Counted from the stretch's first letter, positions 45,724 through 55,858 are shown. The stretch: 64,000 nt of DNA from an uncultured Pseudomonadota bacterium (GCA_903885375.1 CAISIK010000129.1:166090-230089); one strand, 5' to 3'. Made by a program: numbers and translations. The notes: a model not told the origin generated them from the letters alone.

Positions 45724-46218
45724 ATGAAGAGCCTCCAGGATGCCCTCCGCGGCGCCCTCCCCGCCGCGCCCGCCGCTGTTCCCGCCGCCGCCGCGGCCCT
45801 AGCCGCCCGCGAACCCGGCCCCCCCGTGGGCGTGGCCGCGCTCCCCCGCCCCCCCGGCACCCCCTGGGCAGAGCTGCTCGCGGGCCACGGGGTGCGTCCG
45901 GACCGGGATGCACCGATCGGGCAGTGGGTCCAGAAGACGGCCGGCGTGCTCAAGCAGCTCGAAGCCAACGGCAAGAAGTACGACGTCCGGGCGCTGAAGC
46001 AGGCCCGCGACGAGTTCCTCAAGTCCCGGGAAAAGCGGGCCTGGGAGGGTGTGAAGGCGAGGTTCGAGGAGCTGGACCTGCCCGAAAAGGCCTACCGTGC
46101 GCTCAAGCAGGAAGGGGCCGACGTGGAGAAGGTGCTCGCCAAGCTCCACACGCGCCGGGCCGAAGAATGGCGCGGAATCGCGTCGAACCGGGTCCGCGAC
46201 GCGCTGCTGGATACCTGA
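45724..46218 (+). CDS. Hypothetical Ala/Pro-rich protein, 164 residues
   Basis: The N-terminus (about 60 residues) is Ala/Pro-rich and probably disordered. The remainder is charged and helical (KKYDVRALKQARDEFLKSRE), without signal or membrane segment. It starts 9 bp after the suhB-like gene. No domain recognised. Confidence 0.6.
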   Translation: MKSLQDALRGALPAAPAAVPAAAAALAAREPGPPVGVAALPRPPGTPWAELLAGHGVRPDRDAPIGQWVQKTAGVLKQLEANGKKYDVRALKQARDEFLKSREKRAWEGVKARFEELDLPEKAYRALKQEGADVEKVLAKLHTRRAEEWRGIASNRVRDALLDT

Positions 46219-46261
46219 AATCGTGGAGATCGGGTAGACTCAGCTCCGACCGGGAGGGTTC

Positions 46262-46984
46262 ATGCGGGCACGCCGCGGCGTCACACTCGTGGAGATCGCG
46301 ATCGTCGTTGCCCTGATCGGCATCCTCGCGGCCATCGGCGCAGGTATGATGACGGAGCTGATGCCCTCGTGGCGCACCCGGCGCGCGGCGCGCGAGTTCG
46401 CCGCGCAGGCGAGCCAGGCGCGGTCGATGGCCATCGCCGACAACGTGCAGTACCGCATCTGGCTCGAAGAGACCGACCCCGACCCCGCCACGAGCGACAC
46501 CAACCACGGCATCTACTGGGTGCAGAAGGGTGATCTGTCCGCGCACAGCACCGCATGGAACACGCTGCCTGTCGAGATGACCGGCACCGACGACCTGCAG
46601 GGAGAAGGCTACGTGAACATCCAGAGGGATGCCCAGGACAGCCTCCCCTGGGTGAGCATCGAGGAGCTCCCCGACACCCTCGCCGGCACCGATTCCTGGA
46701 CCGATTCGATCGTCTTCAATCCGCGCGGCATGCTCGACAACCCCGCCAGCGACTACGACTGCGACATCAACGGCGACAGCAGCGCCGATGGCTACATCTG
46801 CGTGACCTTCGTGAACCAGAAGGCCGCCCTCTCGGGCAAGACCGATGAGTGGATCGTGGCGATCTCGCGCGCCGGCGCCGTCCGCCTCCAGCATGGTACG
46901 GACGATGCGGTGGGCTACCCCGCAGGCGCCCAGATCACCTCGCAGGGTGGTTCGGGCGGCGATGGCTACGCCGGCGGGAGCTGA
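46262..46984 (+). CDS. Type II pseudopilin (GspH/FimT-like)
   Basis: 240 residues. The class III signal MRARRGVTLVEIAIVVALIG is followed by the hydrophobic helix, with Gly before the methylated residue and a Glu at +5 relative to the cleavage site, as in pseudopilins. The globular domain follows, with Cys in YDCDINGD and YICVTF. No gsp or pil genes surround it, so it may be a minor pilin of a type IV or type II system elsewhere. Confidence 0.88.
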   Translation: MRARRGVTLVEIAIVVALIGILAAIGAGMMTELMPSWRTRRAAREFAAQASQARSMAIADNVQYRIWLEETDPDPATSDTNHGIYWVQKGDLSAHSTAWNTLPVEMTGTDDLQGEGYVNIQRDAQDSLPWVSIEELPDTLAGTDSWTDSIVFNPRGMLDNPASDYDCDINGDSSADGYICVTFVNQKAALSGKTDEWIVAISRAGAVRLQHGTDDAVGYPAGAQITSQGGSGGDGYAGGS

Positions 46985-46994
46985 CCTCCGCAAG

Positions 46995-47981
46995 ATGGAC
47001 GCCTCACCCTACGGCCAGCTCCCCGCCTCCGGCAGCACGCCTCCTCCTGCTTTCAGCGACATCCGCGCCGCGTTCGACATCGACCGTGGCCTTCGCCGCG
47101 GCATAGCCGGCATCCGGCGGGCGCCGTGGGTGCTCGTGCTCGGGGGCTTCCTCAAGGGCTGCACCGAAGGCGGCGGCGGTGTGAATGTGCCCAATCCGGA
47201 CGACTACACCCAGCTCCGCGAGATGTTCGACAAGGTTGGTGCTTCCGGCCACTCGGCGCTGCCGGGACAGCCGGGCTGGTTCGCCGCCGACGGCGGCCCA
47301 TTCGCCGGGGTCGATGCCCTTGCCGGCGTGGGGCTCGGGGTGCTGGGGCTCATCGTCGTCGTGGCGGTGGTCCTCGTGGTGGTCATGTTCCTCGCCAACG
47401 GATGGCTCGGCGCGGGCTGGATCCGCCTTCACGCCCAGCTCATCCGCACCGGTGAGGCCCTCCCCGGCACCTTGTTTTCGGCAACCGACTGCTTCGGTAC
47501 GATGCTCGCCTGGTCCTTCACCTCGGGCCTGATCGGCTTGGCGGGGGTGGCCATCGCGATAGCCCCGTTCGGCGCCATGTTCTTCTTGCCGGAAGGCTCC
47601 CCCACCCAGCTCGCCGTGGCGGTGGTGGGGGGGGTCTGGTTCCTGATGGTGGTGGGCGCGCTCCTGTACCTGCGGATGGCGTTGTCGCTCGTGGCCCACG
47701 TGATCGCGCTGGAAGGGCAGTCCATGATGGCCGCCATCGAGCGGTCCTTCTCGCTCACCTCGGGCGGGCGCTTCCACTTGCTCCTCTACATGTCGGTCTT
47801 CAGCTTCATCGGGTTGCTCGTCACCCTCCCGGGCTACTGCCTCTGCATCGTGGGCGTGCTGCTCAGCCGCCCGCTGGGCGTGGCCATGCGCGACCTGCCC
47901 TTCACCGAGGGCTTCCTCCACCTCACGCAGCCGCCCGAAGCGGTGGCCGCCCACAGCATCTCCACCTGGGGCGACGACTAA
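46995..47981 (+). CDS. Polytopic membrane protein of unknown function
   Basis: 328 residues. Helices lie near residues 111-140, 175-200, 208-240 and 270-295, after an N-terminal polar region. Motifs such as SLVAHVIALEG with the following SFSLTSGGRF resemble membrane-domain families often found with exporters, but no confident match is made. It starts 10 bp after the pseudopilin gene and converges on ftsH. Confidence 0.65.
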   Translation: MDASPYGQLPASGSTPPPAFSDIRAAFDIDRGLRRGIAGIRRAPWVLVLGGFLKGCTEGGGGVNVPNPDDYTQLREMFDKVGASGHSALPGQPGWFAADGGPFAGVDALAGVGLGVLGLIVVVAVVLVVVMFLANGWLGAGWIRLHAQLIRTGEALPGTLFSATDCFGTMLAWSFTSGLIGLAGVAIAIAPFGAMFFLPEGSPTQLAVAVVGGVWFLMVVGALLYLRMALSLVAHVIALEGQSMMAAIERSFSLTSGGRFHLLLYMSVFSFIGLLVTLPGYCLCIVGVLLSRPLGVAMRDLPFTEGFLHLTQPPEAVAAHSISTWGDD

Positions 47982-48025
47982 CCGCGCGGGCGCAGGCCCC
48001 GGGCGCAGCCCCCGCTGGCCCGCCC

Positions 48026-49855
48026 TCAGCTCGCCGCCAGCTCCAACCGGCGCACGCCCGAAAGGAACTCGGCCAGCCGCTCGCCGGAGAGGGACTCCTC
48101 CTTCACGAGCGCCGTGGACATGCGGTCGAGCACGTCGCGGTTCTGGGCGAGGAGGCCGCGCGCGCGATCCTGCGCGGCTTCGAGGAGCTTGCGCACCTCC
48201 GCATCGATCAGGCGGGCGGTGTCATCGCTGTGCACCGTCTCCACCTGACGGGCGTGCATGCCGAACGGGTTGCGGCGCTCGCTGGCGTAGTTGATGGGGC
48301 CGAGCGCCTCGGACATGCCGAACTCGGTGACCATGCGCCGCGCGAGGTCGGAGGCCTGCTGGATGTCGTTGGCCGCGCCGCTGTTGTATTCGCCGTACAC
48401 CAGCTCCTCGGCCGCGCGACCGCCGAAGAGGGTAGCCATCATGGCGAGCATCTGCGCGCGCGTCTGGGTGAAGCGCTCCTCGGGGTCTCGGAAGCTGGTG
48501 TAGCCGAGCGCGCCGATCCCGCGGGGGATGATGGTGACCTTCTGCACGGTGGAGGCCCCGGGCGAGCCGGCGGCGACGATGGCATGGCCCGACTCGTGCA
48601 CCGCGGTGCTCCGACGTTCCTCCTCGCTCAGGCGCCGGCTCTTGCGCTCGAGCCCCATCGAGATGCGCTCCACGGCATCCTCGATCTCGAGCTGGCCTAC
48701 CTGGTCGAGGTTGCGCCGCGCAGCGAGCAGCGCCGCCTCGTTGAGCGCCGTGCCGAGGTCGGCGCCGACAAAACCGGGCGTGACCTGCGCGATGCGCTTG
48801 AGATCAACCTCAGGGGCGAGCGCCAGCTTGGCGGCGTGCACGCGGAGGATGGCCTCCCGACCACGCACGTCGGGCCGGTCGACCAGCACCTGGCGGTCGA
48901 AGCGACCCGGCCGCAGGAGCGCGGCATCGAGGGTGTCGGGCCGGTTCGTGGCCGCCATGAGGATGATGCCCTTGCGGCCATCGAAGCCATCCATCTCCAC
49001 GAGGAGCTGGTTCAGCGTCTGGTCGCGTTCGCCCTCGCCGCCGCCGGGCACACCCGCGATGCGGGCCTTGCCGATGGCATCGATCTCATCGATGAAGACG
49101 ATGCACGGCGCCCGCTCGGCGGCCTGCTTGAAGAGGTCGCGCACGCGCGCCGCCCCCACGCCCACGTAGAGCTCCATGAAGTCGGAGCCCGATAGCGAGA
49201 AGAAGGGCACGCCGGCCTCGCCGGCCACGGCGCGCGCGAGGAGGGTCTTGCCGGTACCCGGCGGGCCGACGAGCAGGACACCTTTGGGGATCATGCCGCC
49301 GAGGCGCGTGAAGCGCTCCGGCGTTTTCAGGAACTGCACGAGCTCGTTGAGCTCCTCCTCCGCTTCATCGATGCCCGCCACGTCCTTGAACGTGACGCCC
49401 GTGCCCTCCTCGGGCGCGAGCTTGGCCTGCGATCGCGAGATTCGCGCGGCGTTGGGCGTGTCGGGCTGCGGCCGGAAGGTGTTGAACATCATGAACGCCG
49501 TGACCACGGCGAGCAGCATCACCAGCGGGAGCGCGCTGGCACACCCTCCTGCCTCGGAGGCGCCGTACGGCACCTTCGCGGACTGAAGGGCCTTGACGAC
49601 GCTCTCATCGCCCGGGACCACCACGGCGTAGACGACCCCCGGCGGAGCCCCCTCGCGCTCGGGCTTCACCGACGCTTCGATGCGCGTGGCGCCATCGAAC
49701 TTGGCCTTGGTGACCCCGCCGCGCTCGATGAGCGCCACGAGATCGGTCTGGGTGATCTCGGCCACGGCCAGCCGCTTCTGGAACCAGATCGCGGTGAGGG
49801 CCAGGAGGAGGACGGCGGCAACGAGGATGCCGTTCGCGAAGTTCAGGCGCACCAC
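48026..49855 (-). CDS. ftsH: ATP-dependent zinc metalloprotease FtsH
   Basis: 609 residues. Two N-terminal transmembrane helices flank a periplasmic part; then an AAA domain with Walker [10 protein letters not shown], Walker [13 protein letters not shown], and the SRH region [21 protein letters not shown], followed by the M41 zinc motif HESGH and the third ligand region. FtsH degrades misfolded and regulatory membrane proteins. Start GTG 49855, with a second in-frame GTG one codon later. It may cooperate with the SPFH protein at 26140. Confidence 0.97.
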   Translation of the reverse strand: MVRLNFANGILVAAVLLLALTAIWFQKRLAVAEITQTDLVALIERGGVTKAKFDGATRIEASVKPEREGAPPGVVYAVVVPGDESVVKALQSAKVPYGASEAGGCASALPLVMLLAVVTAFMMFNTFRPQPDTPNAARISRSQAKLAPEEGTGVTFKDVAGIDEAEEELNELVQFLKTPERFTRLGGMIPKGVLLVGPPGTGKTLLARAVAGEAGVPFFSLSGSDFMELYVGVGAARVRDLFKQAAERAPCIVFIDEIDAIGKARIAGVPGGGEGERDQTLNQLLVEMDGFDGRKGIILMAATNRPDTLDAALLRPGRFDRQVLVDRPDVRGREAILRVHAAKLALAPEVDLKRIAQVTPGFVGADLGTALNEAALLAARRNLDQVGQLEIEDAVERISMGLERKSRRLSEEERRSTAVHESGHAIVAAGSPGASTVQKVTIIPRGIGALGYTSFRDPEERFTQTRAQMLAMMATLFGGRAAEELVYGEYNSGAANDIQQASDLARRMVTEFGMSEALGPINYASERRNPFGMHARQVETVHSDDTARLIDAEVRKLLEAAQDRARGLLAQNRDVLDRMSTALVKEESLSGERLAEFLSGVRRLELAAS

Positions 49856-49861
49856 GTCTGA

Positions 49862-51484
49862 TTAGTCACGGCGTCGCGTGGGGACAAGCAGAAGGGCGAA
49901 GAGGGCCGCCCCCATGCCGGCGCCGCCGCCGGTCTGGCAGCCGCCATCGGGCTTGGTGGCCGTATCGACCTCGCCCGCCGTACCCCCCTCGCGGGTGGGG
50001 CGGAAGGCGCAGGCGCCGTCCGGCTCGTCGGCCTCGCCATCGTCGATGAGGCCGTCGCAGTCGTTGTCGTAGCCATCGCAGTACTCGCGCGCGCCCACGA
50101 AGGCCCAGGGGTCCTGGTCGTCGCAGTCGTCGAAGTCGCGCCGATCCTCCGGCTCCACGTCGGCGAAGCTGTCGGAGTCGTCGTCGAAGGCGGGACCGCC
50201 CTCATCGAGCACGCCGTCGCAGTCGTTGTCCCGCCCGTCGACCACCTCGATGGCATCGAAGTTCACGACGGCCTGCGTGTCGTCGCAGTCGCCTTCGAGC
50301 TCGGTCCAGCCATCGAGGTCGTCGTCGGAGGCCTCGGTGCCATCGTCGACCACGCCATCGCAGTCGTCGTCGATGTGGTTGTACACCTCGGCGATCTTGG
50401 GGCCGATGGCGGCGTCGTTGTCGTTGCAGTCCATGCCGCCGTTGCAGCGCGTGCCGTCGCCGTTCTCCGCGCAGTCGTCACCATCGTTGTCGTCGGTGAC
50501 GGTGTCGTCCTCCGTCTCGTCGATCTCGCCGTCGCAGTCGTTGTCGAGCCCATCGCCGACGAGCTCGTTGCGGGAGGGGTTGTCGTCGGCGCGGGTGTCG
50601 TCACAATCGCCGCCGCAGCTCGGCCAGCCGTCCTCGTCGGCATCCCAGGGGGTGGAGTCGAGGGCCCGCTCGCAGTCGTTGCCGAACAGGGAGACCTTCT
50701 GCGCCGTGAGCTGTTCGCTGTTCCCTTCGAAGGTGACCTCGCCGAGGGCCGGCAGGTCGTCGGCCACGGTCCAGCCGAGCACCACATCCTCATCCCGGCC
50801 CGGCAGCACGACCAGCGGCGGCAGGGTGCGCGACTCCATCGCTTCGCTGGTGTCGGTGATGGCCGACACGGTGAGCGGCACGATCCCGCAGTTGGAGATG
50901 GTCACGCCGGCGCTGAAGTCGCCCCCGACGGGGCGCTTGCCGAAGTCGATCACGTCGGGGAAGGCGCGACCGCATGCGTAGTCGGAGAGGCCGCGGAGCT
51001 GAACGCGCCACACCGTCCAGACCTGCGATTCGTCCTCGGGCAGCGGCAGCTCCTCCGTGGAGGTGTTGTCGTTGCTCCACACGGTGAGGATGCCTTCGTA
51101 GTAGCCAACCGCCGTGGGCGAGAAGCCGACCGCGAGCGGGAGCGTGTCCGCGTCGTTCTCATCGCTGTAGTCTTCCAGATCGAGGCAATCGTCCGCCCCA
51201 TCCTCGTCGCCATCGCAGAGGTTGGCCCACACGGCGTCCGTCACCGTGAACGCCGGGCCGGTGGCCTCGGGCGGCACCGACACATCCTCCGTGGCGATCT
51301 CGAAAATCCGCAGGCTGCCGGCCTTCGAGAAGAGCGGAACGGTGAAAACCGAGTTGTCGTTCACGGCGATGGCGCCCGCATCGACGTAGGAAAAGCCGTC
51401 GAGCACCCGATCTTCGGCCGTAAAGCTACGGTCTTCTTCACAGGCGAACAGCACGAGGGCGAGCAGCGGGGCGAATCGGCGCAT
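49862..51484 (-). CDS. Lipoprotein with Asp-rich calcium-type repeats and MYXO-CTERM-like tail
   Basis: 540 residues from ATG 51484. The signal MRRFAPLLALVLFAC has lipobox Cys15. The body contains many Asp-rich repeats with DxDxDG-like cores (e.g. DGLDNDCDGEIDE, DDDCDGVVDDG), resembling MopE/thrombospondin-type-3-like metal-binding repeats. The C-terminus GGCQTGGGAGMGAALFALLL with Cys516, a hydrophobic helix and TRRRD matches the MYXO-CTERM sorting-signal pattern. So both ends carry Cys-based anchoring signals. Calcium binding and a surface role are inferred. Confidence 0.85.
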   Translation of the reverse strand: MRRFAPLLALVLFACEEDRSFTAEDRVLDGFSYVDAGAIAVNDNSVFTVPLFSKAGSLRIFEIATEDVSVPPEATGPAFTVTDAVWANLCDGDEDGADDCLDLEDYSDENDADTLPLAVGFSPTAVGYYEGILTVWSNDNTSTEELPLPEDESQVWTVWRVQLRGLSDYACGRAFPDVIDFGKRPVGGDFSAGVTISNCGIVPLTVSAITDTSEAMESRTLPPLVVLPGRDEDVVLGWTVADDLPALGEVTFEGNSEQLTAQKVSLFGNDCERALDSTPWDADEDGWPSCGGDCDDTRADDNPSRNELVGDGLDNDCDGEIDETEDDTVTDDNDGDDCAENGDGTRCNGGMDCNDNDAAIGPKIAEVYNHIDDDCDGVVDDGTEASDDDLDGWTELEGDCDDTQAVVNFDAIEVVDGRDNDCDGVLDEGGPAFDDDSDSFADVEPEDRRDFDDCDDQDPWAFVGAREYCDGYDNDCDGLIDDGEADEPDGACAFRPTREGGTAGEVDTATKPDGGCQTGGGAGMGAALFALLLVPTRRRD

Positions 51485-51519
51485 GGTGGCGGGAGGATAC
51501 GCGATGTACCCCTTCTCGT

Positions 51520-53049
51520 TCAAGATTTCCTCGTGACCTGATCCAGCGTGTCCTTGGTCTTCCGGTAGAGGAACCGGGCCTGCTGCCAATTGTCGCCGAT
51601 GCAGACCAGACCGAGCTTTCCGAACTCCGAGAGCGCGCCGATGAGGTGGAACACCACCCCGCGCTCGCTGCTCGAGTGGAAGTGCAGCTCGTTCACCACG
51701 GCGAGGTCGACGAGATCGGCCGGCCCGAGGCCCTGGTAGGCGTCGGACTGGAGGCTGTCGCTCGCGTAGTAGTACTTCGGCCGCCCGGTCTGGCTGTAGA
51801 ACAGGCCATCGTCCACGTTGTAGCTACCGTCGGTGAGGAAGCGCAGCGTGAGGAAGGGGTGCGTGGTCCCCCCCTTCCGGAGGTTCACCTCGATGGCGTG
51901 GTGCTTCCACTCGCCATTCTCCTTCACGCTCACGAAGTCGGTCGCGAACCGGCCGATCACCCCCTTCGAGGCGAGGACCTGGGCCACGTGCAGCCCGGCA
52001 TCCTGGATCTGCAAGCGGTACTCATCCGCGGCGGGGAAGGTGCACCCGAGGAACACCTGCCCGCTCGGGCCGCCCAGCACCTGGTCGTGCGTGGATATCG
52101 CCATGGCGCGCCCCTGCGCGTTGACGCGGTTCTGCGAGGAGGGGGAGCACTTCTCGTCGCCCTCCACGAACGACTCGACCACGCCCTGCATCTCCTTGAA
52201 CTTGCCGTGGTAGCGGTCCCACGTTTCGCCCGGCGCTTCGAAGCGGAGCCCCGGGAGTCGAGCGCGGATCCAGCTCCGGAGGTCCTGCCCCCGGAGGTCG
52301 TCGGCGCCATCGAAGTAGAAGAGGGCGTTGCCCTCGCCGGAGAAGCCGTCGTTGAGCTTGACCACCGCCCGGCGGCGGCGCGGGTCGCGCTCGCGTAGCG
52401 CCGCGAGGGCACCCACGATGTCCTCCCCATCGCGCAGGTCTTCGAAGCCGTCGGGGAACAGGATGCCGGCATCGCGGAAGATCTTGCGGCAGCCCGACTT
52501 GGTGCCGTAGTGCGCCAGGGCCGGGTCGTTGGCGTAGAGCGGGATGCCGAGCTGGACCGCCAGCGAGCGCTCGAACCCGCTGCTGTTGAAGCAGACGAGG
52601 TGCGCGAGCGATGCATCGGGGATGGCCCCGCGGATGCGCTCGATCAGGCGGGGGCGGGCCAGCACCTTGGCGGTGAGCGGCTGCTTGCTGGCATCGCTGC
52701 AGTGCAGGAGGATGAGCCGCTCCCGGGCGTGCGAGGAGGGTACGCCCGTGAGGAGGTGGAGGAAGTAGTCCACCACGATGGGGTCGAGCTGCTGGCTGGT
52801 CACGAAGATCACGCGGGTGCGCGGCCGGCGCAGCAGCATGAGCATGTAGAGCATGCGCTCTTCGTAGTGGTGCACGCCCTTGACCTTGGCGAGCTCCTCG
52901 GGGTCCAGGCTGAGGCTCGGAACGACCACCACGGTCTGCTCCTGCGTGCGCCGGGTGGTGACCTTGCCGAACAGATCGGGCAGGCGGGACTGGAGCTGCG
53001 CGAACGCGGCGATCTCTTCGGGGGAGCCGTACTGCATTTCAGACATCAT
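51520..53049 (-). CDS. PGM1-type ATP-grasp peptide ligase
   Basis: 509 residues, no signal. It resembles the pheganomycin-type PGM1 family: an N-terminal pre-ATP-grasp part, an ATP-grasp centre with AVVKLNDGFSGEGNALFYFD (about residues 235-254), and the C-terminal IEVNLRKGGTTHPFLTLRF that is typical of the PGM1 C-terminal region with the metal-ligand Glu and Asn. PGM1 ligases join amino acids or peptides via an acyl-phosphate. No precursor peptide or NRPS gene was found next to it, so its product is unknown. The neighbouring sugar transferase is only 37 bp downstream. Confidence 0.82.
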   Translation of the reverse strand: MMSEMQYGSPEEIAAFAQLQSRLPDLFGKVTTRRTQEQTVVVVPSLSLDPEELAKVKGVHHYEERMLYMLMLLRRPRTRVIFVTSQQLDPIVVDYFLHLLTGVPSSHARERLILLHCSDASKQPLTAKVLARPRLIERIRGAIPDASLAHLVCFNSSGFERSLAVQLGIPLYANDPALAHYGTKSGCRKIFRDAGILFPDGFEDLRDGEDIVGALAALRERDPRRRRAVVKLNDGFSGEGNALFYFDGADDLRGQDLRSWIRARLPGLRFEAPGETWDRYHGKFKEMQGVVESFVEGDEKCSPSSQNRVNAQGRAMAISTHDQVLGGPSGQVFLGCTFPAADEYRLQIQDAGLHVAQVLASKGVIGRFATDFVSVKENGEWKHHAIEVNLRKGGTTHPFLTLRFLTDGSYNVDDGLFYSQTGRPKYYYASDSLQSDAYQGLGPADLVDLAVVNELHFHSSSERGVVFHLIGALSEFGKLGLVCIGDNWQQARFLYRKTKDTLDQVTRKS

Positions 53050-53085
53050 ACCCGAGGCGATGCGGCGCGCGTGTGCGCACGCCGC

Positions 53086-54519
53086 TCAGGAAGCGCCGCG
53101 CCCCGTGAGAACCACCGGAAAGGTGCGGAGGATGAGCTTGAGGTCGAGGAAGAGCGACCAGTTGTCGATGTACTCGAGGTCGAGGCGCATCCAGTTGTCG
53201 AAGTCGACCTTGTTGCGGCCGCTCACCTGCCAGACACAGGTGAGGCCGGGCTTCATCGAGAGCCGCCGCATCTGCCAGCGCTCGTAGCGGGCCACCTCGG
53301 CGGGCAACGGCGGGCGCGGCCCCACGATGCTCATCTCGCCGCGCAGCACGTTCCAGATCTGCGGCAGCTCGTCGATGCTCGACTTGCGCAGGAACGCGCC
53401 TACGCGGGTGATCCGCGGGTCGGCCTTCATCTTGAAGACGGGGCCGGACATCTCGTTGTGCTCGGCGAGGTTCGCCTTCTGCGCTTCCGCATCCACCACC
53501 ATGGAGCGGAACTTGAGCATGCGGAACGGGCGACCGTAGAGGCCGCTGCGCTCCTGCACGAAGAACACCGGACCGCCATCGGAGGCCTTCACCGCGATGG
53601 CGGCGGCCACGAGCACAGGGGAGAGCACCACGAGGCCGCCGAGCGCCACGACCACGTCCACCAGCCGCTTCACGAGCAGCGCGGTGCCATCACTCGGCAC
53701 CGAGGAGAACGAAAGGACACTCCACCCGCCGAGGTCCATCACATCGGCCCGGGCGATGGAGAGGCCGAGGAAGTTCGCATCCATCGAGAAGGTGACGCCC
53801 ACCTCCTCGCAGCCATCGGCCACGAAACGGAGGGTGCTCGTGTCCCACGCCCGGCCCGTCATGAAAACCTGGCCAATGCTCTCGCGGTCGAGCACCTCCG
53901 CGAGCTGGTTGACCCGACCCAGCACCCGGACGCCCTGCACGCTCGTCACGTCGTCCCCGTCGGGAACGAGCACGCCGGCCACCCGGATGCCCCACTGGGG
54001 GTGGGCGAGCACAGTGTCCACGAAGGGGGCGGCCTCCACCGCGCTTCCCACCACGAGCACGTTCCACGCGGGCGGCTGCCGGCGCGCGCGGGCCGCCTCG
54101 AAGCGCCGGGCGCCGAACAGGGCGCCTACGCTCACCACGCTGAACAGGAGCAGGAAGGACCGCGAGGCGGGCGCAGCGGGCGGAAACAGGAAGAGCACGA
54201 GCAGCAGGAGCCCGAAGGCCGCCGCCACGGCGCTGGCGATCCGGAGGAGCAGCAGGTCGGACCGGATGCGCCGCACATTGTCGTACAGGCGGTGCTGGGC
54301 CAGCGAAAACAGCCATAGCGGCACCACGGCGAAGACCAGGTGGAACTGGCTCTGCACCGTGACCGGCGACATCACCTTGGGGCCGGGGAGCACGTCGAAG
54401 CTCCAGAACTCCCGCGCCCACTGACGCGCGAGGGCCACCGCCACGAACGTGACGGCGACCACGAGCGCATCGATCAGACGCGCGACCCAACCCACCGAAG
54501 CGGCTTGCACCCTCTGCAT
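53086..54519 (-). CDS. Polyprenyl-phosphate sugar phosphotransferase (WbaP/WcaJ-type)
   Basis: 477 residues from ATG 54519 (GTG 54531 upstream is possible). Several N-terminal transmembrane helices are followed by a nucleotide-binding-like domain (WNVLVVGSAVEAAPF) and then a transmembrane helix leading to the catalytic C-terminal domain with KRLVDVVVALGGLVVLSPV, FRMLKFRSMVVDAE, and SIDELPQIWNVLRGEMSIVGPRP. It would load the first sugar phosphate on undecaprenyl phosphate for an exopolysaccharide. No polymerase or flippase gene is in the window. Confidence 0.93.
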   Translation of the reverse strand: MQRVQAASVGWVARLIDALVVAVTFVAVALARQWAREFWSFDVLPGPKVMSPVTVQSQFHLVFAVVPLWLFSLAQHRLYDNVRRIRSDLLLLRIASAVAAAFGLLLLVLFLFPPAAPASRSFLLLFSVVSVGALFGARRFEAARARRQPPAWNVLVVGSAVEAAPFVDTVLAHPQWGIRVAGVLVPDGDDVTSVQGVRVLGRVNQLAEVLDRESIGQVFMTGRAWDTSTLRFVADGCEEVGVTFSMDANFLGLSIARADVMDLGGWSVLSFSSVPSDGTALLVKRLVDVVVALGGLVVLSPVLVAAAIAVKASDGGPVFFVQERSGLYGRPFRMLKFRSMVVDAEAQKANLAEHNEMSGPVFKMKADPRITRVGAFLRKSSIDELPQIWNVLRGEMSIVGPRPPLPAEVARYERWQMRRLSMKPGLTCVWQVSGRNKVDFDNWMRLDLEYIDNWSLFLDLKLILRTFPVVLTGRGAS

Positions 54520-54549
54520 ACGGGGAGGCACATAACCGCGAAGGCGCGA

Positions 54550-55782
54550 TCAGTTCGCCTTGTGCCACGACCAGAAGCTGTCGGCCCAGGTCGCGCCACC
54601 GTTGGAATGGGGGGTCGGGCGCGGTGCCTGGCTCCACTCGGTGGGGCGCCAGGTGTCGCCGCCCGTCACGAGGCTGCCGACGTAGTCGCCCTTGCCGTAC
54701 ACGCGGTCGATCTGGGCGCGGACCTCGGCGATGTCGGCGGAGCTGACGACGCCGTTGCTGGTGGCCTTGTAGAACTGCACCGTGACCCGGATCGGGAAGC
54801 GGGTGTCCCGCTCCACGCCGAGGTTGTCGAACTCGGTGAAGGGCCCTTCGACCGGGCCGTGGCTCACCACCGCCATCTCCACGTCGCTCGACTTGGCCGC
54901 CGACTCCATCATCGGTGCCGCAGACGGCGCACCGCCGGACCCGTACCCCCAGCCGTCGCCGAGCTCCTCCATCCAGCTCCGGCGCACCTCCTTCTGCTTC
55001 AGGGGCACCTGGATGAGCAACACCACGTCCAGCCCGCTGTCGGCGCTGATGCTGTCCACGTCCACGCCCTGCTCGCGCGCCCACTGGCTCACGCGCTCGG
55101 CCTGGAAGGGCGCGCGCTGGCCGTCGTCGTTGAAGAAGAGCGGCTGGCTGAGGTAGCCGCCCTCGTTCTGGATCACCTGCATGCTGGTGCCCTCGCGGGT
55201 GGCCATGATCGCCATCACGGCGGGGTTCCCGGGCGAGGACTGGTAGTTGTAGAGCACCGGCGTGAAGGTGGCCTCACCCCGCTCGGGGATGGGGAGGAAG
55301 CAGGCCTGGGCGCTCACGAGCACATACTCGTCGCGGGAGGCCCAGAGCGAGGTGCGGCTGCCCGACCAGGAGCCCGGGTCGTGCATGTAGCTGCGGGGGC
55401 TCTGGAGAAGGCCGGCCAGCGAGGTGGTGCGGAGCGCGCGGCCATCCTCGTTGCCGGTGCGGAGGAAGAACTCCTCGCTGCGCACGTCGGCCGTCTTGTC
55501 GGAGAAGTTGTCGAAGCGGATGACCGGCATCGGGTGGAGCGCGCCGTTGAGGTCGCGCACGCCGATGGTCATGTCGGAGATGTTCGGGCCCACGGAGCTG
55601 CCCTTCGAGCGGCCGGTGTCCTCCCAGGTCACGTTGAGCACCGAGAGCCCGCGGGCCGCCGCCTTCTGCTGCGCGTCGGGGTTCCACACCATCTGCTCCA
55701 CCGTCTGGATGGTGGTCTCGAAGCGGGTGCGCCAGTCGGCGTGGGCGGGGGTCACGAGGGTCAGGGCGAGGGGCAGAAGCAT
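54550..55782 (-). CDS. Secreted protein of unknown function, 410 residues
   Basis: The signal peptide MLLPLALTLVTPAHAD has no charged residue. The mature protein is a mixed alpha/beta sequence with several Trp and Tyr residues, EEFFLRTGNED, an acidic patch and a possible Gly-rich loop (DGWGYGSGG). The C-terminus WADSFWSWHKAN is Trp-rich. No family was recognised. It is the last gene upstream of the sugar transferase and could be cotranscribed with it. Confidence 0.65.
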   Translation of the reverse strand: MLLPLALTLVTPAHADWRTRFETTIQTVEQMVWNPDAQQKAAARGLSVLNVTWEDTGRSKGSSVGPNISDMTIGVRDLNGALHPMPVIRFDNFSDKTADVRSEEFFLRTGNEDGRALRTTSLAGLLQSPRSYMHDPGSWSGSRTSLWASRDEYVLVSAQACFLPIPERGEATFTPVLYNYQSSPGNPAVMAIMATREGTSMQVIQNEGGYLSQPLFFNDDGQRAPFQAERVSQWAREQGVDVDSISADSGLDVVLLIQVPLKQKEVRRSWMEELGDGWGYGSGGAPSAAPMMESAAKSSDVEMAVVSHGPVEGPFTEFDNLGVERDTRFPIRVTVQFYKATSNGVVSSADIAEVRAQIDRVYGKGDYVGSLVTGGDTWRPTEWSQAPRPTPHSNGGATWADSFWSWHKAN

Positions 55783-55858
55783 CGAAGTCTCCGTGGGTTC
55801 GCGGGGACAACGAAGCGGTGGGAGGGCGGCTTACACGGCCGGCAGGTTTTTGTGGGAG

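Noticed and set aside
47986..48023. GCGGGC/GCCCGC inverted repeat between the membrane protein and ftsH
   Set aside because: Short arms and a 26-nt loop in very GC-rich sequence; likely chance.
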